A stretch of DNA of 64,000 nucleotides from positions 1,426,001 through 1,490,000 of the forward strand of contig WWBZ02000033.1 of the NCBI GenBank assembly GCA_011503125.2, in the 5' to 3' direction. Of the stretch, positions 49,607 through 59,444 are shown piece after piece. The position numbers and the translations under genes were made by a program. The DNA comes from Botryosphaeria dothidea (lineage: Eukaryota; Ascomycota; Dothideomycetes; Botryosphaeriales; Botryosphaeriaceae). Position 1 is the stretch's first letter. Each line of letters begins with the position of its first letter. The notes below the pieces were generated by a model. It was not told where the DNA came from. It saw nothing but the letters and a program-made list of their open reading frames with translations, and ran no database searches.

Positions 49607-49625
49607 TTACCCCCCCCTCCTCCTC
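49607..49625 (-). other. Gypsy-C polypurine tract
   Basis: On the minus strand an A/G-only run rich in G (GGAGGAGGAGG then GGGGGGG and TAA) directly precedes the TGTTAGAGTC start of the 3' LTR. That is the expected plus-strand primer position for an LTR retrotransposon. Confidence 0.65.
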
Positions 49626-49700
49626 CCGGTTCGAGAGGTTGCGGGTTCGAATCCGGGTGGGGACTGTTGCTTTTTGACCTTTCCCTGTTTTTGACCCTTC

Positions 49701-49800
49701 CTGCCCTGCCTGCCCTGCTTGCCCTGTTTGCCTTGCTTGTCCTGCTTGCCCTGCTTGCCCTGCTTGCCCTATTTGCCCTGCTTGCCTTGCTTGCTTGCTT
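49701..49800 (+). repeat. 9-bp minisatellite (TTGCCCTGC) in the Gypsy-C 3' untranslated region
   Basis: About eleven imperfect tandem copies with consensus TTGCCCTGC, read on the minus strand as repeated Ala-Gly-Gln codons. They lie between the Gypsy-C polyprotein stop (about 49952) and the purine tract. The array is CA/TG-rich yet unmutated by RIP. Confidence 0.85.
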
Positions 49801-49951
49801 ATTTGTCGGTCGCGTTTTAGTGGGTGTGGGTATATAGGTTGAAAAAGCGAACCCTGAACCATCAAACGGCTACATGGTGTAGTTGGAAACTTGGCTGACC
49901 GACAGCAGGTGCGGTGATACGTGCCTTAGGGTGGCGACATCCCTCAGTTAA

Positions 49952-50297
49952 CTAGCTCCTATGAGCTTGTCGACTAGCTATCGAATTGAGGGCCTGCCTG
50001 TTAGTAGGGAGAGGGTTGTCCGGCACGGGACTAGGTCCTGTGGTCTGTAATGCCCACACCAGGTAACCGCTTGTGCCTCGCTCGCCCTCGGGGCGGGTAG
50101 TGCAGTGCTTATCTAGTGTGTGCAGGCTCGGCTCCGGCCGGGCTAAACCGCTTGACTTTTTGTCCACTGGTAGTCTCCGCTCGGTTCCCTCTAGTTCCCT
50201 TTTAGTCTCCTAGAGCTCTTATCGGTCCTTCTATTTTAGGTACGTGTCTAGCGCTGCTATGTCCTACAGTGCTAATGCAGGTTCCTATATTAGCCTT
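49952..50297 (-). pseudogene. Gypsy-C chromodomain remainder and C-terminal tail
   Basis: The frame from the chromodomain continues from the Copia-1 insertion: RLI-stop-EPALAL-stop-DIAALDTYLK, with TAG at Trp positions, then a stop-free tail of about 80 residues (from ETKRELEGTE through PEPSLHTLDK to the stop at 49952). RIP stops are confined to the first 130 bp beside the insertion. The tail is not a domain I recognise. Confidence 0.65.
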
Positions 50298-50495
50298 TGA
50301 TGGATGTGGTGCGAAAGGATGATCGATTGAAGAGAGAGTTGGCAGGGGTTGATATACCCAACTGCCAAGCTCTGCTCGTTAAGCGAGCTATTAGAGCTAA
50401 TCTGCCAATGGTCTTGGAGATGCGAGTGAACAAAGAGAACAAAGGAAGAGTCATTCCAGGCCCATGGCCTCCACTACAGTCCATGCATTCCATCA
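50298..50495 (-). repeat. Copia-1 3' LTR (198 bp)
   Basis: Reads as identical, base for base, to the copy at 54284-54481. On the minus strand a short G-rich tract (CCTGGGGGGTG) immediately precedes it as polypurine tract. Confidence 0.95.
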
Positions 50496-50546
50496 CACCC
50501 CCCAGGGCATGAGAGGCTGAATAAGAGCCTGACCTTTGTTCGAGTC

Positions 50547-52983
50547 CTACAAACTCTGTTTTGGAAGTTCTTGTAGGCCCAACTGGTTCACGAAGCGTCG
50601 AAACTTCGTAAGTGGTAGAGGCTTCGTAAGTCCGTCAGCAATCATATCGTTGGTCGATACGTACGATAGCTGGATGTTGCCGTGCGTAACCTCCTCGCGT
50701 ATATAGTGCCAATACACTTCAATGTGCTTAGTCCTTGTATTGTTGACTCTCTCTGGCCTTGTAAGTGCAATTGCTGGCTTATTGTCGCCCTCTAGTCGTA
50801 GTGGGTGAAGGTCAGTATAGTCGTATTGCAGTTCCTGAAGGAGTCGCTTAAGCCATATTGCTTCTTTTGCCGCATGCGTTATTGCGACGTACTCGGCCTC
50901 AGTGGACGATGTTGCAATGAGGCCCTGACGGCTGCTCTTGTATGAGATAAGTCCGCCTGCTGCTTTGAATGCGTATATTACCGTTAGGACGCTTGATCTT
51001 GCGCCAAGTACCGTTCCTGATGTGCTGACGAAACTCCTTATGCGTGGCCTCCATGAGTTGTTTGCTAAGAGGGTGAGTCTGAAGCTCCTTCCACGTCTTA
51101 GGCGGAGGTAGGAGGTGCTTGGCTTTCACACGTGGTACGTGTGATACTGCGGTTGCGTATACATATGCTATAGTGGGTGGCAGTGCCATAAGGTTACGGT
51201 TGCGCTTACGCCTGTCATCCAAGGCAACCTCATCACGATAGGACTGTCCCTCAGGACGAAGCTTTTGCTCTCTAGCTGAGCGCCGTGGCTGTGTCTGAGT
51301 CTGCTGTTGCTGCTCATCACCCCCCGAAGGCTCTGACTGTCCTATCTCTGGTAGTTCAATGCCGCTGGCCGTATCAGGTTCAGCGTCACCTACAGTAGGT
51401 GGCTCCTCGTGGGTGTCGCTGGCGGTAGCCGATGGCTGGCTGCTGTCGCTTAGTTCGTCGTCTTATAGCTCAGTTACCCCCCTATTTTGTGTTTCCGTAG
51501 GCTCATGAGCTGGCGGTTGTGGGAGGTCGAGTGGTAGAGGTTTCGTGATATCGTTGATGTCAAGGTCTTGTAGTGTTAATTCAACGTATTCGCATGCGGG
51601 CTCATCGTCATTAGTGGGCGGACTGGTCCTCAGTGGAGTCGTGTTGGCTTCGTTAAAAGTAACGTGAGCCGAGCGGATAATCTTGTAAGGCGCAATATAT
51701 ATGCGGTAGATATAATCACCGTCATAGCCAACAAGCTTGCCCTTTTGTGCGCGAACGCTGAACTTATCGCCTTGAGCGCGTTTCTGCTTTGGAATGTGAA
51801 CGTACGCAGTGCTGCCAAATGTACGCCATCTGGTAATATCTGGAATGTTGCCAGTGGTGTTGGTGAGTGCGTCCTTTAGCGCTTGATGCGGCGTTTTGCC
51901 GCCGTTGAGGCGAGTAGGCGTACGGTTAAGGGTCTTTAATGCAGTCTCGTATGCCTCAGGCCAGAGGCTCTAAGGGAGGTTGGCATCGTATAGCATTGAG
52001 CGTATGCGTGTCTCGGTGATGTGATTGGCCTTTTCAGCCTTACCGTTTTGCTCAGGATAATAGGGTGCTGAAGTCTGAAGCTCAACACCGAGTTCGTCGC
52101 AGGCAGCCTTTAGTTGCTTTTGCGCGAACTCACGGCCTTCGTCGATACGCAGGACCTTAATATGATTGCCGGTCTGATTATGCCAGCGCTTGAGGAACCG
52201 CATGAGTGCGTCATGGGCCTCGCTTTTATTCTTAAAAGTCTCACCCCAGCGATAAGCTGTAGCGTCATCAGTGAGTGTAAGAGCGTAGTATTCACCCTTT
52301 AACCTAGCCTGGGTAACCTGTAGCGTGTCTCCATGGAGTACATCGCCAGGATAAGCAGCGCGTTGCTGCGGAATATGACTAGGCTGGCGCCTAGCCTTAG
52401 TAAGTGCATAGGTTTCGCAGTGTTGCTCCTTGCCCTTTAGGTGCATGCCTGTTTGATGGGCGAGTTTTCGAACAGCGTCAAATGATGCGTGTGCCATTCG
52501 CCTATATAAGAGATTGATGTCGACGGTGTGGCCGATGATGGGTAATAGCAGGCTACTATCATCAGTAGCTGCTTCCTCCTCGTTGTCCTCAATAACTAGA
52601 GGTTTACCTTTGCCCACTTGTGCAAGCTGGACTGGATAGAGATTCATGTTGCGATCGCGAGGTGCGTATAGCAGTTCTTAGTTATGATTATTGCGTAAAC
52701 AACAATCTCTTGTTGACTAGTGTATATCCTTATCTTCCAGCACGGCGGTTGAGATGGTATTAATTGCAACGTTGGCTGCGTAGTAGACGTTTGATAGAGT
52801 ACGTGGAGCCTCTTTACCGTCTGATAATACGGCGGTAAAGTAAACTATGCCAATGCCTAAAACGAGGATGCCTGTGGCGCTTGCTGAACCGGTGAAGAAG
52901 GGGCGTATTGAACGGAAGGTAATAAATGCCGAGAGGTCGTTCGTGTAGTGCGTATGGGCTCTAGTGTCGACAATCCAGAGGTC
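50547..52983 (-). pseudogene. Copia-1 pol lacking the reverse transcriptase core
   Basis: In frame with gag after a TAG, it begins DLWIVDTRAHTHYTND, where the protease motif DTGA reads DTRA. GAG-pre-integrase (LLYRRMAHASFD) and integrase follow, with HGDTLQ, RIDEGREFA and PEQNGKAEKAN (the DDE residues present); the second zinc cysteine reads CETY. A TAG interrupts before SLWPEAYETAL. Near 50.97 kb KIKRPNG is followed in another frame by AFKAAGGLISYKSS, skipping the whole RT fingers and palm with the YVDD site. It then continues through STEAEYVAI and MIADGLTKPLP to the stop at 50547. Confidence 0.82.
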
Positions 52984-53985
52984 CTATAGCGACTCCTCAC
53001 TGGTGTTAGAGTCGTTGTCGGCTTGGCTGGTTGAGGAGGCGACGATAGCCATATTCATAAGCGCGTTTGTGCCTCCGCTCTTTGACTTGTTACTGTCCCT
53101 GTTGTTATATGCGTCTACAAGCTCCTGATTCTTCTTAAATCCGGGGCGGGCCTTTTCAGGGTGTAGATGATAACACAACTTAGTGTTATGCGCGTTGCCG
53201 CAGCACTCACACTTGCGAGAGTCACCATCCTTGTCCTTTCCTTGACGATCACTTTTGCCGCCCTTGCTCTTGTTATTGCCGCGCGTATTGGCGACGATAT
53301 TACTCGTGTTGAGCGAGGTTTCTCGCGTCTTCCAGTTGTCCATGAGGTCCTGGATAATGCTTTCAAGCACAACCTTTTCGTTGCGTCGAAGCTTGTCGCG
53401 TACGTTGTCAATCCAGCGCTTGAATTTGCTACTAACGTCGATGTTACAGACAAAGAGTAACACCTTCATCTCATCGCTGATAGTAATGCCTGCGCGCGTG
53501 CATTTAGCAAGCGATTGAGTCCACTTGTTGATGAACTCCTGAAGATCTTTGCCGTCAAATGGGTTGGCATATAGGAGGTTGCATAGCAACACCTGTTTCT
53601 GACCGGGGCCTTCGTCGCCGTAGCGTTCGCAGATGAAATTATACTGCGCTTTGGCTGTATTGGGCAACTGATCAGCAAGGTAATCAGGTACGGAGGCGAC
53701 GATGATTGCGCGCGCCTTGCCGTCTTTGACACGCCAGTCGGTGTATGGGAGACGTGCAAGATTATAAGCGCTCTTCTGATCAGCAGTAAGTTTGATCTTG
53801 CCGTCTTTGCCGGGTGTACCGTAATCTGCGCGGTCGACGTCCTTAGGCTCTTCTTCGAGGCCTGTAACGTAATCAGTGAGGTTGAGGCTATCAAACAAGC
53901 CGTCGATAGCACGACGCCATGAGCGATAATCCGTAGCTGACTTAAGCTTTGGAACACGCATGCGCGTCAAGTCGGAGTCCGCCAT
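52984..53985 (-). CDS. Copia-1 Gag (about 333 aa)
   Basis: Structural protein of the Copia particle. I choose the ATG at 53985 (MADSDLTRMRVPKLKS); the frame is open to 54054, but that part lies in leader repeats. The body has the Copia Gag pattern: YRSWRRAIDGLFDSLNLTDY near the start, a helical middle with LQEFINKWTQSLAKC, then a Lys-rich stretch and a zinc knuckle CECCGNAHNTKLC (CX2CX3HX4C). It ends ESL-TAG, directly followed in frame by the protease. A Trp codon is likely to have stood there, so the ancestral product was probably a single Gag-Pol polyprotein. Confidence 0.8.
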   Translation of the reverse strand: MADSDLTRMRVPKLKSATDYRSWRRAIDGLFDSLNLTDYVTGLEEEPKDVDRADYGTPGKDGKIKLTADQKSAYNLARLPYTDWRVKDGKARAIIVASVPDYLADQLPNTAKAQYNFICERYGDEGPGQKQVLLCNLLYANPFDGKDLQEFINKWTQSLAKCTRAGITISDEMKVLLFVCNIDVSSKFKRWIDNVRDKLRRNEKVVLESIIQDLMDNWKTRETSLNTSNIVANTRGNNKSKGGKSDRQGKDKDGDSRKCECCGNAHNTKLCYHLHPEKARPGFKKNQELVDAYNNRDSNKSKSGGTNALMNMAIVASSTSQADNDSNTSEESL

Positions 53986-54039
53986 GCTTGGTAAACAGTG
54001 CGTTTGTCCGGGAGGGTTGGGTGGCTTTGAAATGCCGGG

Positions 54040-54207
54040 CGCGGGTTGCTCCAATAAAGAGGGCCGCTAAGTGTGGGTTACTCGAATTGAGGGCCACGGG
54101 GCGCGGGTTGCTCAAATAAAGAGGGCCGCTGAATGTGTGGTTGCTCGAGTTGAGGGCCACGGGGCGCGGGTTGCTCAAATAAAGAGGGCCGCTGAATGTG
54201 TCGTTGC
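54040..54207 (-). repeat. Tandem ~63-bp repeats in the Copia-1 leader
   Basis: About 2.6 copies of a unit containing TCAAATAAAGAGGGCCGCT and TTGAGGGCCACGGGGCGCG lie between the primer-binding site and gag. The two inner copies are nearly identical and the one nearest gag is more diverged. Confidence 0.85.
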
Positions 54208-54268
54208 GAATATGCGCAGGTGACGAGTAGATATTGATCCAGTCGCGAGTGGCTCGTCGAAGAGGCGG

Positions 54269-54283
54269 GCCGGGCTCATAACC
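54269..54283 (-). other. Copia-1 primer-binding site, initiator-tRNA anticodon-arm type
   Basis: Directly inside the 5' LTR the minus strand reads GGTTATGAGCCCGGC. Its complement GCCGGGCTCATAACC matches the anticodon stem-loop region (CAT anticodon) of eukaryotic initiator tRNA-Met. This is the half-tRNA priming known for Drosophila copia, rather than priming from a tRNA 3' end. Confidence 0.75.
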
Positions 54284-54481
54284 TGATGGATGTGGTGCGA
54301 AAGGATGATCGATTGAAGAGAGAGTTGGCAGGGGTTGATATACCCAACTGCCAAGCTCTGCTCGTTAAGCGAGCTATTAGAGCTAATCTGCCAATGGTCT
54401 TGGAGATGCGAGTGAACAAAGAGAACAAAGGAAGAGTCATTCCAGGCCCATGGCCTCCACTACAGTCCATGCATTCCATCA
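54284..54481 (-). repeat. Copia-1 5' LTR (198 bp)
   Basis: Identical on reading to the LTR at 50298-50495. Ends TCCATCA, followed by the duplicated GCCTT. Confidence 0.95.
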
Positions 54482-57400
54482 GCCTTATATACCCTTCCTA
54501 TTTAACTTAGTACTAGAGTTAGCGCCTCCTTTGCCCTAGTTTTCTTGCCATTCGTTTATCTAAGACTGCCTCTACTCTCTATTCGTCTTAACTATCTACT
54601 TAGACTAGTAGAGGTTAGTAGTTATCTTATTCTTAGCTTGGTAAGGGGTCCGTTTCTACTAGCCGGAGTAGGTCTATATTAAAGACGTTATATACCGCTC
54701 CGGGGATATCTAATTTATAGCTATAGAATCTAACTACCTCGATAATAGTAAACTTAGCTACCTTATTATCGAGCTTCTTACTTAGTCTATCCGTTCTTAG
54801 ATTCTTTAAGTATAGCTAGACCTTATTACCTACCTTATACGCAGGAGATAGATTTCTTTACTAGTTTACTTACCGTTTCTATTCCTATTAGATATCTACT
54901 ATAGCTATCTATACCTAGTCCGTTACCTCTTTAATCTTTACTACGATTACTTCTACCCTCGCTACTAGAGAGTCCCTCTAAAGATCGCCGGGCTAAAGAT
55001 CTTCGGATAGCTCTAAAGGCTCGAGGTAATATCCGTAGGAGAGAAGAAACGGGCTTGCCTATATTATAGCCGAGGTCCTCCTATTAAGAGCTAGCTAAAC
55101 TATTAGTAGCCGGTCCGCCTAGTCTTATTAGTAGTAGTCTATAAATAGTACTAGCTTTCTTTCTACTTTAGTATTTATTCTCTCCGTTAATCCGTTCGTT
55201 TAAGGGTAGTAGGCCGTTAAGATACGCCTCTTAATCTTAAGTAGTTAATAGATACGCTACTAGAGAAGGCTAACGAACTACGTTCCCCTATCGAATATAA
55301 TTACTACTAGAACTCCGTAGTTCCGGTAGAAGTATACGATAAAAAGCCTTATAATAGTTTCCGTCTTAGTATTTAGGTAGGCCTCGAGGATTACTTCTTT
55401 CCCTAGCCTATCGGTAATTACTATAAGTATCTCGTATCCGTTACTTAATAGTAGGGGCCTAATAAAGTTAATAGAGATCTCTCTCTATTAACGACTTAGT
55501 ACTAGTAACGGTTTAAGTAATTCTTACTTCCGATCCCTCTAGACCTTAGTCCTTCTATAGACGTTATAGTTCCTATAAAACCTCCGGATATCGTTAACGA
55601 ATCCTAGCTAGAAGAAGTGCCTTACTACGAGGGAGGTAGTTTAAACGCGTCCGGGATATACCGAAAGAAGAGAGTTATATATCTCTTAGATAATCCTTAT
55701 TCGTAGTAGCTTAGAGTCCGGTATCTATTTCCTTTCCCTAAAGAGGAGGTTTCCTTAATAGTCTAGTAAATACTCCGCGATTAAGATCTTAAACTTAGTT
55801 ATAAACTCTAGTAGGAAGGTCCTTTCTCCTCGTTATACTACTTCCCGGAGTTACCTTAATACTTAGTCCTACGAGAGTACCTCTTACTATTAATTCTCTA
55901 GAAAAGAGAGTTCTCGTACTTATTATTCTAGTCGTACTTATCGAGGTTTAATTATTATAGCTTCTTTAGATAGAAGTAAATCTTTATTACTCTATTCTTA
56001 TTCTTTAGAGTTCTCTAGTAATCTAGTATTAAGGACTAATCTATAGAGTATTAACTAGAGTAATTAAGCCGTTCTTTATTTAAGTCTCTCGTCTATATCC
56101 GTGGTTAGTAGGTCCTAGTCCCTTCTTATTAATACGTCCGCTAATCCGTTAGTCTTTTCTAGCGTATATTTAATAATAAAGAAGAAGCGGCTAAGCTCTC
56201 TCTACTATTAAATCTATCTTTTAGAGAGTCTCCTCGTAGTAGTAAAGTACTCTAAGTTCTTATAATTAGTAAGGATCTTAAACTAGTATAGCCCCTTTAG
56301 TTTAGTATTCTACTAGCGTAAGTACTTAACTACTACGAGTAGTTCCTTATCGTAGATTAAGTAGTTATATTCCGCGGGTAGGTTCTTTTTCGAGAAGAAC
56401 GCTACGGGCCGTAGAAAACTATCGTTATCGAACTATTAGAGTACCTCTTTAGTATAGTATCCTAAGAAGTCCGTAGCGAGAATTATCTTCCGTTCCGGGT
56501 CGAATTATATAAGAACCGGTGCCGTAATAAAAGCCTTTTTTAATTTCCTAAACGCGAGCTCGGTTTCCTAGTTCTATTAGAAGAGCACGTTCTTCCTCGT
56601 AAGTAATACTAGAGGGGCTACTAGATTAGAAAAGCCCTTAATAAAACGCTAATAGAAGTTCGTAAAACTAAGAAAACCGAGTACGCCCTTTACCGTAGTA
56701 GGAGCCTTCTATTCTTAAATTACTTTAATCTCTTCCGGGTCTATATAGATATCTTTACCTACTTCGATAATATATCTAAGATACTTAGTCGACTAGACTT
56801 CAAATTCGTATTTCTTTAGGTCGAGTTATAGACCTATAGCATCTAATTTCTCTAGAACCCTATTTACCTTCTCTCGGTACTCTCGGCGGGATCCTTTCGT
56901 AAAGATTAGGATATCGTCCACGTACGCGGAGACGAAATTATCGAGGAAATCTCTTAGAGTCTAGTTAATATACCGTTAGAAGGTGCTTAGGGCATTCGCT
57001 AGTCTAAAAGGGGTTACTAGCTATTCGAAGAGTCTAAATCGAGTCCGGAATACCGTTAGCTATTCGCTCTCCTCCGTAATTCGTATCTTATAGAAGGTAG
57101 CCCTTACGTTTAGTTTTATAAACTATTTTACCTTACTAATTCTATTAAGAGTCTCTTAGATAAGTAGTAAGAGGTAGCGGTTCTTTCTCGTAATCTAGTT
57201 AAGTACCCGATAGTCGTAGTAGAAGCGTAGACCTCCGCCCGGCTTCTTTACGAATAGTACGGGAGCAGCGGCCGGAGAATTACTTACCCGGATAAATTCC
57301 TTATTAAGTAGTTCGTTAAGAGTCTTTCTAAGTACTAGAAGCTCGTTACGGGATATATTATATAGGGGTCTCTATAGGGCGTCCGGTGTCTTGCCGTTAC

Positions 57401-59349
57401 TATTCTTTTCTAATTCGATTTAGTAGTTAATTCTAGGCCGGTGCGGTAGAAGTTTATCTACCTCCTTCTTATTAAATAGGCGTATCTATCGAGGGTCTAC
57501 CTAGCTAGGTAGCCGGGCCTAAGTATCCGTAGGGGGTTTCTTTTAAAGAGCCTTATTAATATCCGCTAGGCTCGCTATAAAGACTTAGTATCCTTTCTTT
57601 TCTCGGTTCTTTAAGAGGTAACTAAAGGTAGAGGCTCCGATAAGCTTATCCTAAGGGCTAGGGAGATCTATTACTTATTTTACTACTAGCCCTATATTCT
57701 TAAAGATAATAGTCCGTTTACTTTAATCGAGTACCGCTTTTTCCTATACTATCTATAGGCTTCCTAATATTAGATCGTAACCGGAAAGCCTAGGCACGAT
57801 ATAGAAGAATATACGCTTCTAGCGGTAGCCTCTAATATCTACTTCGGCCTAGATAACCTCGTCTATTTTCTATCCTATAGGTATAAGTCCGTCTAGTATT
57901 CTTAGAGAGATCTTTATACGCGGGAGGTTATAGTATTTAGTAAAACCGTAGCTTATAATAGCGTAGAATTTACAACTAGTATCGGCGAGAGCTTTACTAA
58001 AAGACTCTTTATTAATTATAACTAGGGTAAGGAGTAAATCTTATTCGAGCTTATACTACTACTTATACTATTCGTTCTATACTTCCTACTTTTTCTCTAC
58101 TATAGGCTTCTACCTACGATTTTTAATAGAAGCTTTTAGTTTTCCGACTACTAGGAGGAGGGCTCGTCCTCTAAGTCTTCTAGTTCCGGTCCTACGTATC
58201 CCTTCTATTAGATAGGCTTTATAAGCCTTACTAGCCTTCTTAGCGGTAGCTATAGATACTAGATAATCCTATATTTAGAGTCGCTATAGCGTAGATAACG
58301 ACCCTTATTCTTACGTTTCTATATCTCTTATTCGTCTATCTACTTAATACGACGTTCTTAGACGGCTCTTATAGGCCCTATAGATTTCTAGTCTATTTTA
58401 TCTTACTAGGGCGTGGTCGGCTTTAGCTTAGACTCTAACTACCTACTAGTAGACCCTACCGAGCTAACCTTATTTTAACTACGCTACTAGTCTTTTTACT
58501 AAGCCTACTAGGGCTTTTATTCTATATTTCTTAGATTAAAGGCTTCTAGTTAGTTACTAATACGTTTTAGCTTAGTATAGTAGTTCTTAAAGAACTAGCT
58601 TATACTTCTAAGGCCGATTATACTTCGTTAGAGCTTCTAGTTTAGCCCTACTTCTAGGTAGGCCTTAAGAATCTTATCCGGTTAGTTAGTACCTTCCGCC
58701 TTTAGTACGAGCTTATAGAATTTAGTAAAGTACTCTATAAAAGGCTTATTAGTTTAGCGTAGCTTATAGAGCTTACGCTAGGCTTTCTCTTATATATAGA
58801 GGTCGCTAAATAATAGGCGTAGCTAATCTAGTAGATACTAAGTAGTTATACTAGTCGTATTAGTACTAGCTTATATCTAGGGCTATAGCTAACGAGCTAC
58901 TTCGCCTCTAAGCCGATTATAAAGTATAAAAAACTTCGTAGCTTTAGTATAACTCGTATAGTCTACGACGAGTTTAGCTTAAGCCTAGATAATCTAAGAC
59001 TCGAGTTCTTCTTTATTACCCGAAAACTTAGCGAGAGGGCTAAGATTCTTCGTAGGGTCTATTTTAGTATAGTAGCTAGTAGATTCTAACTTAGGGGTAG
59101 GGAGGTCCGAGGAAATTCCGGCTACTCTAGCCTTCTTTTCTCTAGCCTTCCTTCTAGCCTTCTCTAAGAGTTATATAGAAGAGGTTTAGGCGCCTCCTAT
59201 CTTTAAGAGTTTCTTCTTCTCTTTTTTAAGCTATATAACCTCTTAGATAAAAGTATCTATTCGTACTATTATTTATAGTAGTAACCGCTTCGTTTCTTAG
59301 TTTTCTTAAGTCTATAGCTCTTATCTATACTCTTAAGAACTTATATCGA

Positions 59350-59391
59350 GTAATTCTAGTAATTCTAGTAATTCTAGTAATTCTAGTGCGC
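59350..59391 (+). repeat. 9-bp tandem repeat in Gypsy-C gag region
   Basis: Four to five units of AATTCTAGT lie close to the Gypsy-C 5' LTR. They probably derive from a repetitive Gag N-terminus altered by RIP. Confidence 0.7.
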
Positions 59392-59444
59392 GACTATACT
59401 AGTAATCCGATATCTAGTAAGTCTAATATAGAAAGTCTAGCTAA

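Larger units (their letters stand above)
50298..54481 (-). mobile_element. Copia-1: young, RT-deleted Copia element
   Basis: A 4184-bp element with 198-bp LTRs that read as identical, inverted ends TGATGGA/TCCATCA and a perfect GCCTT duplication (50293-50297 and 54482-54486). Minus-strand order: leader with tandem repeats, gag, protease, integrase, a linker rich in Gln, Pro and Ser, then a direct jump into the RNase H end; the reverse transcriptase core is absent. It has almost no RIP, in contrast to its surroundings, so it is the youngest insertion here. A few G-to-A changes break the coding frame. It could move only with enzyme supplied by another copy. Confidence 0.92.

Noticed and set aside
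49626..49670. tRNA-like B box (GGTTCGAATCC) beside the Gypsy-C purine tract, with an A-box-like TGGTGTAGTTGG near 49.88 kb
   Set aside because: The boxes are in the wrong order for one gene, the T-stem pairs poorly and there is no matching acceptor stem; not called as a tRNA.
49527..49865. Minus-strand open frame of 112 codons with Gln-Ala-Gly repeats
   Set aside because: It crosses the Gypsy-C 3' untranslated minisatellite, purine tract and LTR; a by-product of the tandem repeat.
50290..50512. Short open frames in both orientations of the Copia-1 LTR (also at 54276-54510)
   Set aside because: They duplicate exactly with the LTR and have no coding context; LTR sequence only.
53115..53957. 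Open frames overlapping Copia-1 gag on both strands
   Set aside because: Alternative-frame shadows of the gag reading frame, which alone shows Copia Gag features and a zinc knuckle.
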